A DNA stretch of 12,455 bases. It comes from Methylococcales bacterium. GTDB taxonomy: Bacteria > Pseudomonadota > Gammaproteobacteria > Methylococcales > Methylomonadaceae. The stretch is from the NCBI GenBank assembly GCA_023134955.1, contig JAGLUC010000306.1:1-12455 (forward strand). The letters run 5' to 3'. The position numbers were made by a program, and so were the translations under genes. Below are positions 1 to 7,239 of this stretch, piece by piece. How positions within the stretch are numbered: the stretch's first letter is position 1; each line of letters opens with the position of its first letter. Under the pieces are notes generated by a model. The model did not search any database, was not told the origin of the DNA, and worked only from the letters and a program-made list of their open reading frames with translations.

Positions 1-2
1 GT

Positions 3-683
3 GTTGCACCTGGACCAGATACCAGCAAACCACACCCAGAGAATAAGGTTTACCCCAATGTCATTAAGTTAAGCAGTGGGGCGCAGGCCTTTAGCCTGCT
101 TTTTCAGCTTTACCACATGAAGGCTAAAGCCTTCGCCCCAAAATCAATAGCCTATATTTCTTAACTTAACAACATTGAGGTTTACCCCTATTTATTGCGT
201 GGCATGGTGATTGATAAAGTAGATCAGGTCTGGAGTACTGATATTACTTACATCCCTATGACTAAGGGGTTTATGTATTTAGTTGCAGTGATTGATTGGC
301 ATAGCCGCTATGTCTTGTCGTGGGAATTATCCAACACGTTGGATACAACATTCTGTATTGATGCGCTAGAGAAGGCTCTTGATGTGAGTACCCCTACGAT
401 TTTCAATACAGACCAAGGCGTACAGTTTACAAGCCTTTCATTCACAAAAGCCTTACTGCTTAAGGGAATTAACATCAGTATGGATGGGCGAGGCCGTGCT
501 TTAGACAATATTTTTGTAGAGCGTTTATGGCGAACCGTAAAATATGAGAATATTTATATGAATGACTACCAGACTGTACCTGAATTGCGAGCTGGCTTAA
601 AACGTTATTTTGAGTTTTATAATCAAAAGCGGCTGCATCAAAGCCTAGATTATAAAACTCCAAGTGAAGTACATTTTTTATGA
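3..683 (+). pseudogene. IS3-family transposase OrfB (DDE integrase core), 5' truncated by the window and interrupted by a palindromic element
   Basis: The downstream part (from about 189) encodes an rve integrase core with the complete IS3 catalytic triad. D lies in WSTDITY (codon 240-242), D in NTDQGVQFT (411-413) and E in VERLW (519-521). The last two are separated by 35 residues, the DD(35)E spacing, and the C-terminus has the usual YNQKRLHQSL block. Upstream codons 3-56 read in the same frame as TSKPHPENKVYP, the sequence expected just before YLLRG in this family. The 132 bp separating the two parts are inserted DNA plus a target duplication. Translation through the insert hits an in-frame TAA at 162-164. 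A TTG at 195 could restart translation but would lack the N-terminal DNA-binding part. Removing the insert restores one continuous frame, so the gene was intact until a recent insertion. Confidence 0.88.
56..177. mobile_element. Small palindromic non-autonomous element (MITE-like) inserted in the IS3 transposase
   Basis: Terminal inverted repeats at 56-73 and 160-177 match at 16 of 18 positions (CAATGTCATTAAGTTAAG against CAATGTTGTTAAGTTAAG). The repeat AGGTTTACCC(C) flanks the element at 46-55(56) and 178-187(188), as expected for a 10-11 bp target duplication; one C is shared ambiguously. Inside, 78-99 and 119-139 form a second inverted pair starting GGGGCG. Each inner arm is itself a palindrome (GCAGGC..GCCTGC and GAAGGCT..AGCCTTC). 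It encodes no protein, so a transposase acting in trans is inferred. Confidence 0.8.
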
Positions 684-868
684 ATATATTAAATATTTCT
701 CCTTATTATTTGGAGAAAATGGTCTTGACAACGGAGCCCACTTTACAACATGAATGTTATATTGCCATTATTCAACCCCAAAATACCCAGAATATCTTTT
801 TTTAGTTGAACCACAGGTAATTATCTATGTCTGAGAGGATACTTTAATTGAAGTAAAAGGGGGCAGCT

Positions 869-1069
869 ATGAAAATGCAACCTGTGAAATCAAGTAAAAT
901 CAATTTGATCGGTTACGACAAGCAGACACATAAAATGCGAGTGTCGTTTCGTCAAAATAAGCTGGCTGATTTTTGCTATGTGCCAGAAGGTGTTTTTTCC
1001 GCATTTCTTAATTCACGTTCCAAGAATCGTTTTTTTAAGCGGCATATTCAGAACAAATTTCCTTGCTAA
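869..1069 (+). CDS. KTSC-domain small protein
   Basis: A 66-residue protein made almost entirely of one KTSC domain (PF13619). The fold's typical pattern is visible: SSKINLIGYD near residues 8-17, a second strand block (KMRVSFRQN), the VPEGVFSAFLNSRSKNRFF segment and a final HIQNKFPC. The family is named after a conserved Lys/Thr/Ser/Cys set. KTSC domains occur alone or fused to lysyl-tRNA synthetase-like and other proteins, and their function is not established. The ATG is preceded by a purine-rich AAAAGGGGG at suitable distance, which supports this start. It stands alone between an IS remnant and a minus-strand sigma-like gene, with the palindrome at 1098-1120 just downstream. Domain assignment is from recognition of the pattern. 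Confidence 0.8.
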   Translation: MKMQPVKSSKINLIGYDKQTHKMRVSFRQNKLADFCYVPEGVFSAFLNSRSKNRFFKRHIQNKFPC

Positions 1070-1097
1070 GTTGATAAGAGTTTTTTTAAGTTTCAAT

Positions 1098-1120
1098 GGG
1101 TACGATTTAAAATCGTACCC
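1098..1120. repeat. Perfect hairpin palindrome between convergent genes
   Basis: GGGTACGATTT (1098-1108) pairs perfectly with AAATCGTACCC (1110-1120) around a single A. It lies between the convergent KTSC gene and the sigma region 4 gene and could end transcription from either side. No clean T-run follows immediately on either strand, so a dispersed REP-like repeat is equally likely. Confidence 0.6.
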
Positions 1121-1203
1121 TCCAAAATCCCTGTAACTTAATTCATTACTAACGTCCTGTTTTTTTAATTCTGAGCCATGTTAAATCAGTTATGCTTTGA
1201 TAT

Positions 1204-1365
1204 TCAAGAGTCATCTCTCAAGTTAATGCAATCGTCAGGTTCAAATCCTTGCCTTATGAGATTAGCTTTTACTTTAGCCAAGGCTTGTCGTTCAATTTGT
1301 CTGACTCTCTCACGTGAGACCCCCAGTTCTTCAGCGATCTCTTGAAGTGTGTGTAGTCTAGCCAT
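1204..1365 (-). CDS. Stand-alone sigma-70 region 4 (helix-turn-helix) protein, 53 aa
   Basis: This short reading frame encodes little more than sigma-70 region 4.2. The helix-turn-helix is unmistakable: TLQEIAEELGVSRERVRQIE (about residues 6-25), then RQALAKVKANL and an acidic tail ending DDCINLRDDS. In full sigma factors this helix-turn-helix reads the -35 element. Here there is no region 2 or 3: the upstream frame has no sigma-like residues and reaches a TGA. The ATG at 1365 has a good GGAG Shine-Dalgarno seven bases upstream and an AT-rich promoter-like stretch, so a functional small gene is more likely than a random fragment. It could modulate promoter choice or compete with sigma factors, but that is inference. 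It may also be the relic of a degraded rpoS/rpoD-type gene. Confidence 0.75.
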   Translation of the reverse strand: MARLHTLQEIAEELGVSRERVRQIERQALAKVKANLIRQGFEPDDCINLRDDS

Positions 1366-1408
1366 AATGCTTCTCCAGCACTGATAAAAACTAATATGAT
1401 GTTATTTA

Positions 1409-1438
1409 TATAAAAATGTTCAATTTAAATCGTGACAA
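1409..1438 (-). promoter_or_regulatory. Possible sigma-70 promoter for the sigma region 4 gene
   Basis: Read on the minus strand, TTGTCA (1433-1438) and TTTATA (1409-1414) are separated by 18 bases and lie about 45 bases upstream of the start codon. The surrounding AT-richness makes chance matches easy, so this is tentative. Confidence 0.35.
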
Positions 1439-1693
1439 GGATGTCAATCAGCATTGAAAACTTTCCTATTTAGCTTTAACCACCACCTTCTACAACAACT
1501 AACAGAATTATTTATACGACTAAAAACCGACCAATTACAACCAGTATATAGATACTAACTTTACAATTACACAACCTCTTTATGTTCTTCTCAGTGGCTC
1601 CCACTGAAAAACCACACCTGTTAAATCCTCGGTATCCCTTATTTATCAACTTTTTTTATTTGGGCGGGAATTGCTGTTGGAGAAGGCTAATCA

Positions 1694-1722
1694 TTGTAAA
1701 AAAATGTAAATTAGATTATTAT
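1694..1722 (+). promoter_or_regulatory. Promoter of tRNA-Ser
   Basis: TTGTAA (1694-1699) and TATTAT (1717-1722) are exactly 17 bases apart. They lie 35 bases upstream of the mature tRNA 5' end, giving a start site near 1730 and a short 5' leader for RNase P to remove. Confidence 0.65.
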
Positions 1723-1756
1723 TTACGGTTCTTCAATGATCGTTGGAGTCAAAAAA

Positions 1757-1844
1757 GGAGAGCTGGCCGAGCGGTCGAAGGCGCACGCCTGGAAAGTGTG
1801 TATACGGCAACGTATCAAGGGTTCGAATCCCTTGCTCTCCGCCA
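1757..1844 (+). tRNA. tRNA-Ser (anticodon GGA), CCA encoded
   Basis: An 88-nt class II tRNA decoding UCC/UCU serine codons. The acceptor stem GGAGAGC (1757-1763) pairs with GCTCTCC (1834-1840), followed by discriminator G and an encoded CCA. The anticodon GGA is at 1791-1793, in the loop after CACGCCT. The long variable arm GTATACGGCAACGTATC (about 1799-1815) is the serine identity feature, and GGTTCGAATCC is the T-arm. The region from the anticodon arm to the variable arm is nearly identical in my memory to the E. coli serine GGA tRNA. No second copy of the 3' end was seen in the window, so there is no sign of an integrated element using it as an attachment site. Confidence 0.97.
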
Positions 1845-2156
1845 TATAACCAATTGAAAAATAATGGTTTATGTGTTATTTATTGTATCTTTTCTACCTT
1901 GATGTGGAAAAAGCTGTCCTGAATCCGATGTAGAAAAAGCATAATAAGTGCTTGCACAGAGACTGCCATAAATAGGCATTAGATGGTAGACAGGTGAAAA
2001 TAACCGGTACTTTTCTGCATCTTTGGTTTATAGATACTGTAGAGCGAACTTCAGTCCGCTATACTCAACGAGATTGATAACATTGTTCAGGCGGACTAAA
2101 GTCGCGCTCTACAAATCATAACTCATCAAACCAAAGTTGACGAAATACTAAGCCTC
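1845..2156. other. Gene-free region between tRNA-Ser and ccmB
   Basis: It contains a short direct repeat (GATGTGGAAAAAGC at 1901-1914 and GATGTAGAAAAAGC at 1927-1940, one mismatch) and the palindromic element at 2021-2136. No coding pattern was seen on either strand, and no ccmC-like frame follows ccmB on the minus strand. Confidence 0.6.
2021..2136. repeat. Palindromic repeat element with outer and inner inverted arms
   Basis: Outer arms CTTTGGTTT (2021-2029) and AAACCAAAG (2128-2136) are perfect complements. Inside, TGTAGAGCG with a following AGTCCGC (2038-2059) faces GCGGACT with CGCTCTACA (2091-2113), forming a long imperfect stem. It encodes nothing and ends 20 bases from the ccmB stop codon. 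It resembles the widespread GTAG.GCGACTTTAGTC repeat type, and its two-tier arms mirror the element at 56-177. Confidence 0.65.
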
Positions 2157-2831
2157 TTAATTTACACTCATTCTTAAAGCAGCTGCTGCTGGTAAAGGTG
2201 CTAAAACAACTGACATTAGAAAAATAGCTATTAGTATATTAATTTGAGCATCAACTGCTAATCCATTTCCAGCCATTTCAACCGCATTACTGGCAAAGAT
2301 CAAGACTGGCACATAAAGAGGTAGTACTAATAACGACAATATCATCCCTCCTCGACGTAACCCTACCGTTAATGAAACTCCAATCGCGCCAATTAAACTT
2401 AAGACAGGCGTTGCCAAGATCAGGGTCATTAATAAAGTTTCCAATGCTTGTTCAGGCATACCTAAAAACACCGCCAATAAAGGTGCAACCAGCAATAGTG
2501 GTAAGCCTGTCACTAGCCAATGAGCTATAATTTTACCCAACACTAAAATGGTTAAAGGATGCGGACTTAATAACATTTGCTCCAAAGAGCCATCATCAAA
2601 ATCTGAACGGAAAAGACCATCTAAAGACAGCATGACAGCCAGCAAAGCAGAAACCCATATAATGCCTGGTGCCATTGCCTGTAGTAATTTAGGGTTAGCT
2701 CCTACCCCCAATGGAAATAAAGTCACCACCAGGATGAAGAAAAAAACGGGGTTTGCAATTTCTGCACGACGACGAAATGCCAGAATTAAATCACGCCGAA
2801 TAACGGCAATAAAAGCGCTAATTAATGACAT
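2157..2831 (-). CDS. ccmB: Haem exporter ABC permease subunit CcmB
   Basis: A 224-residue, all-membrane protein of normal CcmB length (about 220). The N-terminal cytoplasmic amphipathic segment has VIRRDLILAFRRRAE, a CcmB hallmark, followed by NPVFFFILVVTLFPLGVG. A FRSDFDDGSLEQMLLSP loop (about residues 74-90), also diagnostic, comes next. About six membrane helices can be counted. With CcmA, CcmB forms the ABC transporter that works with CcmC/CcmD to release holo-CcmE during cytochrome c maturation (System I) in the inner membrane. The ATG lies inside the end of ccmA (10-bp overlap), so the two are translationally coupled. The usual next gene, ccmC, is absent: a repeat and a tRNA on the other strand follow instead. 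Confidence 0.95.
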   Translation of the reverse strand: MSLISAFIAVIRRDLILAFRRRAEIANPVFFFILVVTLFPLGVGANPKLLQAMAPGIIWVSALLAVMLSLDGLFRSDFDDGSLEQMLLSPHPLTILVLGKIIAHWLVTGLPLLLVAPLLAVFLGMPEQALETLLMTLILATPVLSLIGAIGVSLTVGLRRGGMILSLLVLPLYVPVLIFASNAVEMAGNGLAVDAQINILIAIFLMSVVLAPLPAAAALRMSVN

Positions 2832-3460
2832 GTAGATAAATTTATTTTTTGAACGTCGGCTTCATGCAGAACCAAATCATGATGCGAGGTCAGGATGATC
2901 ATTCCCCCCGCATTTATATGCTCATGCATCAGTGACTCGACCAGCTTAATACCTTCTTTATCTATAGAGGTAAAAGGCTCATCTAGTACCCATAAAGTAT
3001 TTTTAGTGATTAATAAGCGCGCCAAGGATAAACGACGTTTTTGACCTGCGGATAAAGACTGCACTAAAGAATCATCATAGCCTGCAAGATGAATCTTATC
3101 TAAAGCCTGTTCGATTGAATAGTCTCCCGTTTGACCAAGGGCTAAAGACATTTTAAGATTTTCTACCACCGTTAATTCTTTTTTAACCCCATCAAGGTGT
3201 CCAACATATGCCATCTCTGCAAAGTAGTCACTATCTGTTATTGATCCATCACACCAACAAATCTCACCTGCATCTTGCTCTCTAAAGCCACAGATAATAC
3301 GCAACAAGGAGGTTTTTCCACAACCATTTTTACCTTCTAACAATAAAACTTGTTGTCGGCTAAGACGAAAGTTTAAACCCTCAAATAAAACCCTATCATC
3401 ACGAATGCATGACAAGTCTTTTACTTCTAATGATTTTTCTTGTGGATGAGAGCTAACCAT
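2822..3460 (-). CDS. ccmA: Haem exporter ABC ATP-binding subunit CcmA
   Basis: A 212-residue ABC ATPase. The Walker A GKNGCGKT spans residues 43-50, the signature LSAGQKRR 136-143 and Walker B LWVLDEP 156-162, with the H-loop at TSHHD (191-195). LSAGQKRRLSLARL is the form typical of CcmA, and the length matches the family (about 205). CcmA powers the CcmABCD complex of System I cytochrome c maturation on the cytoplasmic face of the inner membrane. It overlaps ccmB by 10 bp. The Shine-Dalgarno is weak (AGG seven or eight bases before ATG), but the N-terminus aligns with the family, so the start is plausible. A promoter-like pair lies at 3533-3561. Confidence 0.95.
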   Translation of the reverse strand: MVSSHPQEKSLEVKDLSCIRDDRVLFEGLNFRLSRQQVLLLEGKNGCGKTSLLRIICGFREQDAGEICWCDGSITDSDYFAEMAYVGHLDGVKKELTVVENLKMSLALGQTGDYSIEQALDKIHLAGYDDSLVQSLSAGQKRRLSLARLLITKNTLWVLDEPFTSIDKEGIKLVESLMHEHINAGGMIILTSHHDLVLHEADVQKINLSTCH

Positions 3461-3532
3461 AGTGCCTAAATAATAATGACAAATTGACTGAATATGATAC
3501 CAATAACTAGCTGTTGTTCCCAGTTTGTTACT

Positions 3533-3561
3533 TTAATAGTTGAAGATTTCATTTGTCTCAA
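3533..3561 (-). promoter_or_regulatory. Likely promoter of ccmAB
   Basis: On the minus strand TTGAGA (3556-3561) and TATTAA (3533-3538) are 17 bases apart, about 70 bases before the ccmA start. This suggests ccmAB has its own transcription and is not only read through from the exporter genes upstream. Confidence 0.5.
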
Positions 3562-3627
3562 GACCTAATTCTTATTAAGCGGAAAAAATAGGCAAGTTAA
3601 CTCTCCTATCATCCCCTACTCCAGCTA

Positions 3628-5928
3628 TCATGTCCTTTGCTCATTTTTAATAATCAAAGGACAAAGCAAAAACCCAAGTATTACACCCAGAGCTACAACA
3701 CTGGCTAATATCTTTAATGAAGTGCTTTCTGCCGTTATCAAACTTCCAAAGGCTAATGCACTGGTTAACATGGAGGCTGCCATGGCCTGATAGGTTAAAT
3801 CTATATCCCCGCCTCTGTTTTCTCGGTAAAAAATACCATAATCAACACAGATAGCGACAACCAATAGAAACCCGACTAAATGTAAAAAACTGATGGCTAC
3901 GCCTGTAAATGACCAGAGTGCCAGGATTAATAATGCTGCCAACATTGCAGGCAATAAGGTTTGCACGGCTTTAGTCAGGCTTTTATATCGAATAATCAGC
4001 ACTAATACAATCAGTGCCAGACCTATGCTTAATAATGTTTGCGCTCTTTCGGTATAGTCTTTAGTCATATTATTAAGCATGTCCCTTTGACTAAAATATT
4101 GTGCGCCATCAATTTGTTGTAAGGATTTTTTTACAGCTTCTGGCTGGTGTTCTGCTAACCAGATTATTGCCAGTGCTTGTGACCCGCTTGTTAGCACTCG
4201 GCTATCTATCAATTTTCTGACAGGTGTTTTAAGTACTTGCTTTAAGGTTAATGGCTGTGTTATTTGATAATTTAACTGCCCTAGTCGTTTAACTGACAAA
4301 CCTTGTTGTTTTAATGCTTGTCGCCAGAGTTGCTGGTTTTCCAGGGTTAAATAGTCTTGTAATAATACAAAATTTTGTTGCTGACGCTGAGCCGATAATA
4401 ACCAGGGATATAAACCAAAATAATCAGTTAATGTGCCAGTTTGTTTTAATTGATCTAAAACAGGGTAAACAGCTTCCGTTTTTTGTAACACTTGTTCTAT
4501 ATTTTCGCCCGTGACTAACACAAATCGTCCAGGTTCAATGCTGGTCATTCGCGCTCTGATACGCTGGTCATTAATTTTTAAATAATTTAATTCCGGGGTT
4601 AATTCCTGCATATCTTTCATCCAATGCAAGGATTTTAGCCCCATAAAGGACAGTGCTAACATGATTAATAAAAGACTAATTAACCAAGGTCTGAATCGCT
4701 GACAAAATTTTGCCCAAGCCGAAACCAGAGGAACATTTAGCGGTGGCTTTTGCTCGCTGCTAATTAAATCTGGAAAAATAAAGCGAGTGATGAATAAACT
4801 CACTATTATGCCTGTAGCTGCAAAAACTGCGACTTGCTGAAATCCTGGATAGCCTGAAATCCCTAACGCGATATAGCCTATCATAGTGGTTAAACCACCT
4901 AATAACATACTCGGCCAAATTCTTGCGATAACAGTTTTTCTTTGTCCTGCTACTACAGATTGTGCATGGGCAACGGCATGAATGGGGTAATCAATACAAA
5001 TACCCACCAGTGTTGCACCAATGGCGATAGTCATGCCATGCACGTATCCAAAGATTAATTGCGTACTTAATATTGAGCTAACAATAACAATAATTAACAG
5101 GCTAAACACTTGAAATAATGTACTAAAAGATCGAAATATCAGCATAAAGAGTATCATTAAGGCAACTGAAGATAAAATACTGACTTTTGTAATATCTCCT
5201 TGTATTAATGATTGAGTGGCAGCTGCAAATATAGGTACGCCTGTCATTTCAAGCTGATAATTTCTCGTTTGAGCCTGGTTTAGCTGTTTAAAAAGAGCTT
5301 TAATCTCGGTTTGAATGCGGCTTTGTTCAGGTGCGTTTAGACCTGCCATCGCTGTTTCCAGAATCAACATACGGTAATTTGAATCTTCATTAACCGCTGT
5401 CTGCATTTGTCCACTGACTGACTGAAAACCATTCAGTGTTAACAATAATGGGTCTTGTAAGGCAATCTTCTTAAACATTAGCCCTTGAGGTGACAGCAAT
5501 AATTTTTTTAATAACTGTGCTCTTTGTCCTAAGCCTTCTACAGTAAAAATTTGTGCTAAATCTTGTTTGGGATTAAGGCTGTACAATGCACCACCATGTT
5601 GAGCATATAGGCTGTGCATAGCCTGGGAAATATTGGCTTGTTGACCAGGTGACCAGACATCCACTACTCCATCAATGGTTTTTAATTGATTTTGTACCTG
5701 TAGCACGAAAGCTTTGGGAACTTTGCTTTTATCATCAACACCTATTGATATAAGGTATCGGCGTGATAAAGCACCCGATTGCATTTCGCTGGCTAATAAA
5801 ACTTGCTCAGCATTTTCACCCGCAACCATAAAAGCAGCAAGGTCAGCTTTTATGGTCACCGTCATGACAGCGCATGACAGCAATAAAGGTGGCAAAAAGT
5901 AAAACCAGTTTTTTCGCCAATTCAACAC
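3628..5928 (-). CDS. MMPL/RND-superfamily exporter (COG4258, aryl-polyene type)
   Basis: A 766-residue inner-membrane protein with internally duplicated RND layout. It has an N-terminal helix (about 9-27), a periplasmic domain (30-245) and a helix bundle (about 250-390). A second helix (about 413-433), second periplasmic domain (435-625) and second bundle (630-760) follow. The paired membrane acidic motifs GATLVGICIDYPIHA (D313) and VAICVDYGIFY (D696) fit proton-driven transport in this family. It matches the predicted exporter found next to LolA-like genes in aryl-polyene clusters. The hopanoid transporter HpnN is a more distant alternative and is usually longer. The start is GTG at 5928, with AGAAGG eleven bases upstream inside the preceding gene and only a 4-bp gap to that stop, so coupling is likely. 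Cargo is probably lipid-like (inference). Confidence 0.85.
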   Translation of the reverse strand: MLNWRKNWFYFLPPLLLSCAVMTVTIKADLAAFMVAGENAEQVLLASEMQSGALSRRYLISIGVDDKSKVPKAFVLQVQNQLKTIDGVVDVWSPGQQANISQAMHSLYAQHGGALYSLNPKQDLAQIFTVEGLGQRAQLLKKLLLSPQGLMFKKIALQDPLLLTLNGFQSVSGQMQTAVNEDSNYRMLILETAMAGLNAPEQSRIQTEIKALFKQLNQAQTRNYQLEMTGVPIFAAATQSLIQGDITKVSILSSVALMILFMLIFRSFSTLFQVFSLLIIVIVSSILSTQLIFGYVHGMTIAIGATLVGICIDYPIHAVAHAQSVVAGQRKTVIARIWPSMLLGGLTTMIGYIALGISGYPGFQQVAVFAATGIIVSLFITRFIFPDLISSEQKPPLNVPLVSAWAKFCQRFRPWLISLLLIMLALSFMGLKSLHWMKDMQELTPELNYLKINDQRIRARMTSIEPGRFVLVTGENIEQVLQKTEAVYPVLDQLKQTGTLTDYFGLYPWLLSAQRQQQNFVLLQDYLTLENQQLWRQALKQQGLSVKRLGQLNYQITQPLTLKQVLKTPVRKLIDSRVLTSGSQALAIIWLAEHQPEAVKKSLQQIDGAQYFSQRDMLNNMTKDYTERAQTLLSIGLALIVLVLIIRYKSLTKAVQTLLPAMLAALLILALWSFTGVAISFLHLVGFLLVVAICVDYGIFYRENRGGDIDLTYQAMAASMLTSALAFGSLITAESTSLKILASVVALGVILGFLLCPLIIKNEQRT

Positions 5929-5932
5929 TATG

Positions 5933-6562
5933 CTATTTACCTTCTAATTCTTTATACAACTGCATAATAGTATTTTTAACCTGGTTTCCACTTGCATTAC
6001 TCTGCATCATAATCTCACTAAGATCACCATCTGTCTGTTTAATAATAACGGTATCGACTTGTTGTCCACGTAAGCCCGTCACTACTATGCTAAATTCTGA
6101 GTTACTTTCTTGCCTGGGTTTTAATGTCATCACCCAGCGTTGTGCTTTACTTGAAAATTCAACCTGGTACATACTTTTTAGCAACGCTTCATCTGCCGTA
6201 ATTAAAGCCTTAAATACAGCAATATTTAAACTAATTGATTGATCACTTCCCATCTCACCTTGATGTCGAACATGGTTAACAGGGTCAAAATAATAAAGCT
6301 TATCTGCATTAACCGCCATTAATAATCGTTGCGGTTTTAGCTGTTCTCTAATCATTAAATCAGGTGCAATGGAGTACATAAAACCACTACCCTGCCACGG
6401 CTCGTCCAATAATTCTAAGATTCGGGTTTCTTGATAGGCAATTTTAATGGCTGTATCCGATTTCATTCTTTGCATTAAAGCAGTTAAGGAATCCTCTGCC
6501 TGACTGAGGCTAACAACAAAAATCAAATAAATTAACACTAGGTACTTACAAGGTTTAATCAT
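5933..6562 (-). CDS. LolA-like periplasmic lipoprotein/lipid carrier protein
   Basis: A 209-residue secreted protein. From the ATG at 6562 it begins MIKPCKYLVLIYLIFVVSL, a short basic segment and hydrophobic core, with a likely signal peptidase cut after SQA. The mature part has the LolA-type pattern of curved-sheet strands (ALMQRMKSDTAIKIAYQETR, then WQGSGFMYSIAPDLMIRE and KLYYFDP). It is close to the LolA-related family that accompanies MMPL exporters in aryl-polyene clusters, not the housekeeping LolA. The frame is open to a Met at 6583, but 6562 is preferred. Its ATG overlaps the previous stop as ATGA, and the longer form puts seven extra residues before a normal signal peptide. It probably shuttles the exporter's cargo across the periplasm. 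Confidence 0.82.
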   Translation of the reverse strand: MIKPCKYLVLIYLIFVVSLSQAEDSLTALMQRMKSDTAIKIAYQETRILELLDEPWQGSGFMYSIAPDLMIREQLKPQRLLMAVNADKLYYFDPVNHVRHQGEMGSDQSISLNIAVFKALITADEALLKSMYQVEFSSKAQRWVMTLKPRQESNSEFSIVVTGLRGQQVDTVIIKQTDGDLSEIMMQSNASGNQVKNTIMQLYKELEGK

Positions 6563-7188
6563 CGTGACTCTACATCCATCCAAATTTTACGACCATTGAC
6601 AAACATGGTTTTAATGGTTGATTTAGCATCGGGAATAGTCAACTCAGGAAAACGAAAATGACGATAGATATACTCCCCTGCCACCAACACACCAATCATT
6701 ATATAAATGGCAACTCCATTAAAAACAGCCCACCAGGCATCATTACCCAAGACAGCTAGTATCACACAGATGATGGCATTAAAAGCGAAAAAAAGCGTCC
6801 ACATAATAGTTAATTGCCGGCAATATTCTACAATTCCAGGCTCAAAATCTGGAAACTGTAAGCGCACAAAACTTTCTATAAAGGGAGGGCCTTTATGTTC
6901 AAGTAAAGTACGCCCAAAAAAGTACATTAGCATCAGTTGGATTAAAACAGGCATCACTTTTGCAGTGACTGTTTGTAAATAATAAGCACCCAACAGTAAC
7001 GCTATGGACAAACAAGCTTTAAAAAGTTTAGTTTTAATAGATTTAGCCGTTAAGGATTGCATTAAAAATATGCCAGAAAATATGGCAGGTGAAATCCACG
7101 CTATGCCAGACTCTATTCCTCTATAGATTAGATAAGGATAAGTTAGAAATAAACAAGTTATAAATATTGCCTTAATTGCGCCCCACAT
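6559..7188 (-). CDS. COG4648 integral membrane protein (aryl-polyene cluster family)
   Basis: A 209-residue, very hydrophobic protein with roughly six or seven membrane helices. It includes LFLTYPYLIYRGI near the N-terminus and the recognisable loop GRTLLEHKGPPFIESFVRL (about 88-106). A later FVRLQFPDFEPGIVEYCRQLT block is followed by TIMWTLFFAFNAI. That loop is typical of the uncharacterised COG4648 proteins in aryl-polyene gene clusters; the biochemical role is unknown. Its TGA overlaps the LolA-like ATG (ATGA), giving a three-gene unit. The start at 7188 has only a distant AGGA (about 13 bases). A TATAAA lies near 7210 but no good -35 is paired with it, so the promoter is unclear and could be affected by the element ending at 7240. 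Confidence 0.78.
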   Translation of the reverse strand: MWGAIKAIFITCLFLTYPYLIYRGIESGIAWISPAIFSGIFLMQSLTAKSIKTKLFKACLSIALLLGAYYLQTVTAKVMPVLIQLMLMYFFGRTLLEHKGPPFIESFVRLQFPDFEPGIVEYCRQLTIMWTLFFAFNAIICVILAVLGNDAWWAVFNGVAIYIMIGVLVAGEYIYRHFRFPELTIPDAKSTIKTMFVNGRKIWMDVESR

Positions 7189-7239
7189 ATTAGTCTATTA
7201 ATCCTTTTTATAATGATTTAGTTGAATCTAAGGCTGTAT

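Larger units (their letters stand above)
1..740 (+). mobile_element. IS3-family insertion sequence, right-hand part (left end outside the window)
   Basis: The stretch holds the 3' half of an IS3-family orfB transposase gene followed by an AT-rich tail. The tail contains TTGGAGAAAATGGTCTTGAC and then GGAGCCCA, which resembles the right terminal inverted repeat of IS3-type elements. The exact right boundary (about 740) is inferred, because the left end and orfA lie upstream of the window and the inverted repeats cannot be compared. A separate palindromic element (56-177) sits inside it, so this copy is probably inactive. Confidence 0.7.
1366..1756. other. Gene-free AT-rich intergenic region
   Basis: It holds the leader of the minus-strand sigma-like gene on the left and the tRNA promoter on the right. 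A 7-bp hairpin, TCAGTGG-CTC-CCACTGA, lies near 1590-1607. An open frame running from 1582 into the tRNA shows no protein-like pattern and is not counted as a gene. Confidence 0.6.

Noticed and set aside
1757..1844. tRNA-Ser as attachment site of a genomic island
   Set aside because: No integrase gene and no second copy of the tRNA 3' end were seen in the window.
1582..1857. Open reading frame of 91 codons running through the tRNA-Ser
   Set aside because: It overlaps a clear tRNA on the same strand, has no Shine-Dalgarno and its product shows no family pattern.
3628..5928. Hopanoid transporter HpnN
   Set aside because: It is of the same superfamily, but the direct LolA-like and COG4648 neighbours and the shorter length favour the aryl-polyene exporter type; no hpn genes are seen.
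5874..6242. Plus-strand frame of 122 codons opposite the exporter and LolA-like genes
   Set aside because: It spans the junction of two well-supported minus-strand genes and shows no protein family pattern.
6563..6583. Upstream start for the LolA-like protein
   Set aside because: It would add seven residues before a normal signal peptide and increase overlap with the upstream gene; the ATGA overlap at 6562 fits better.
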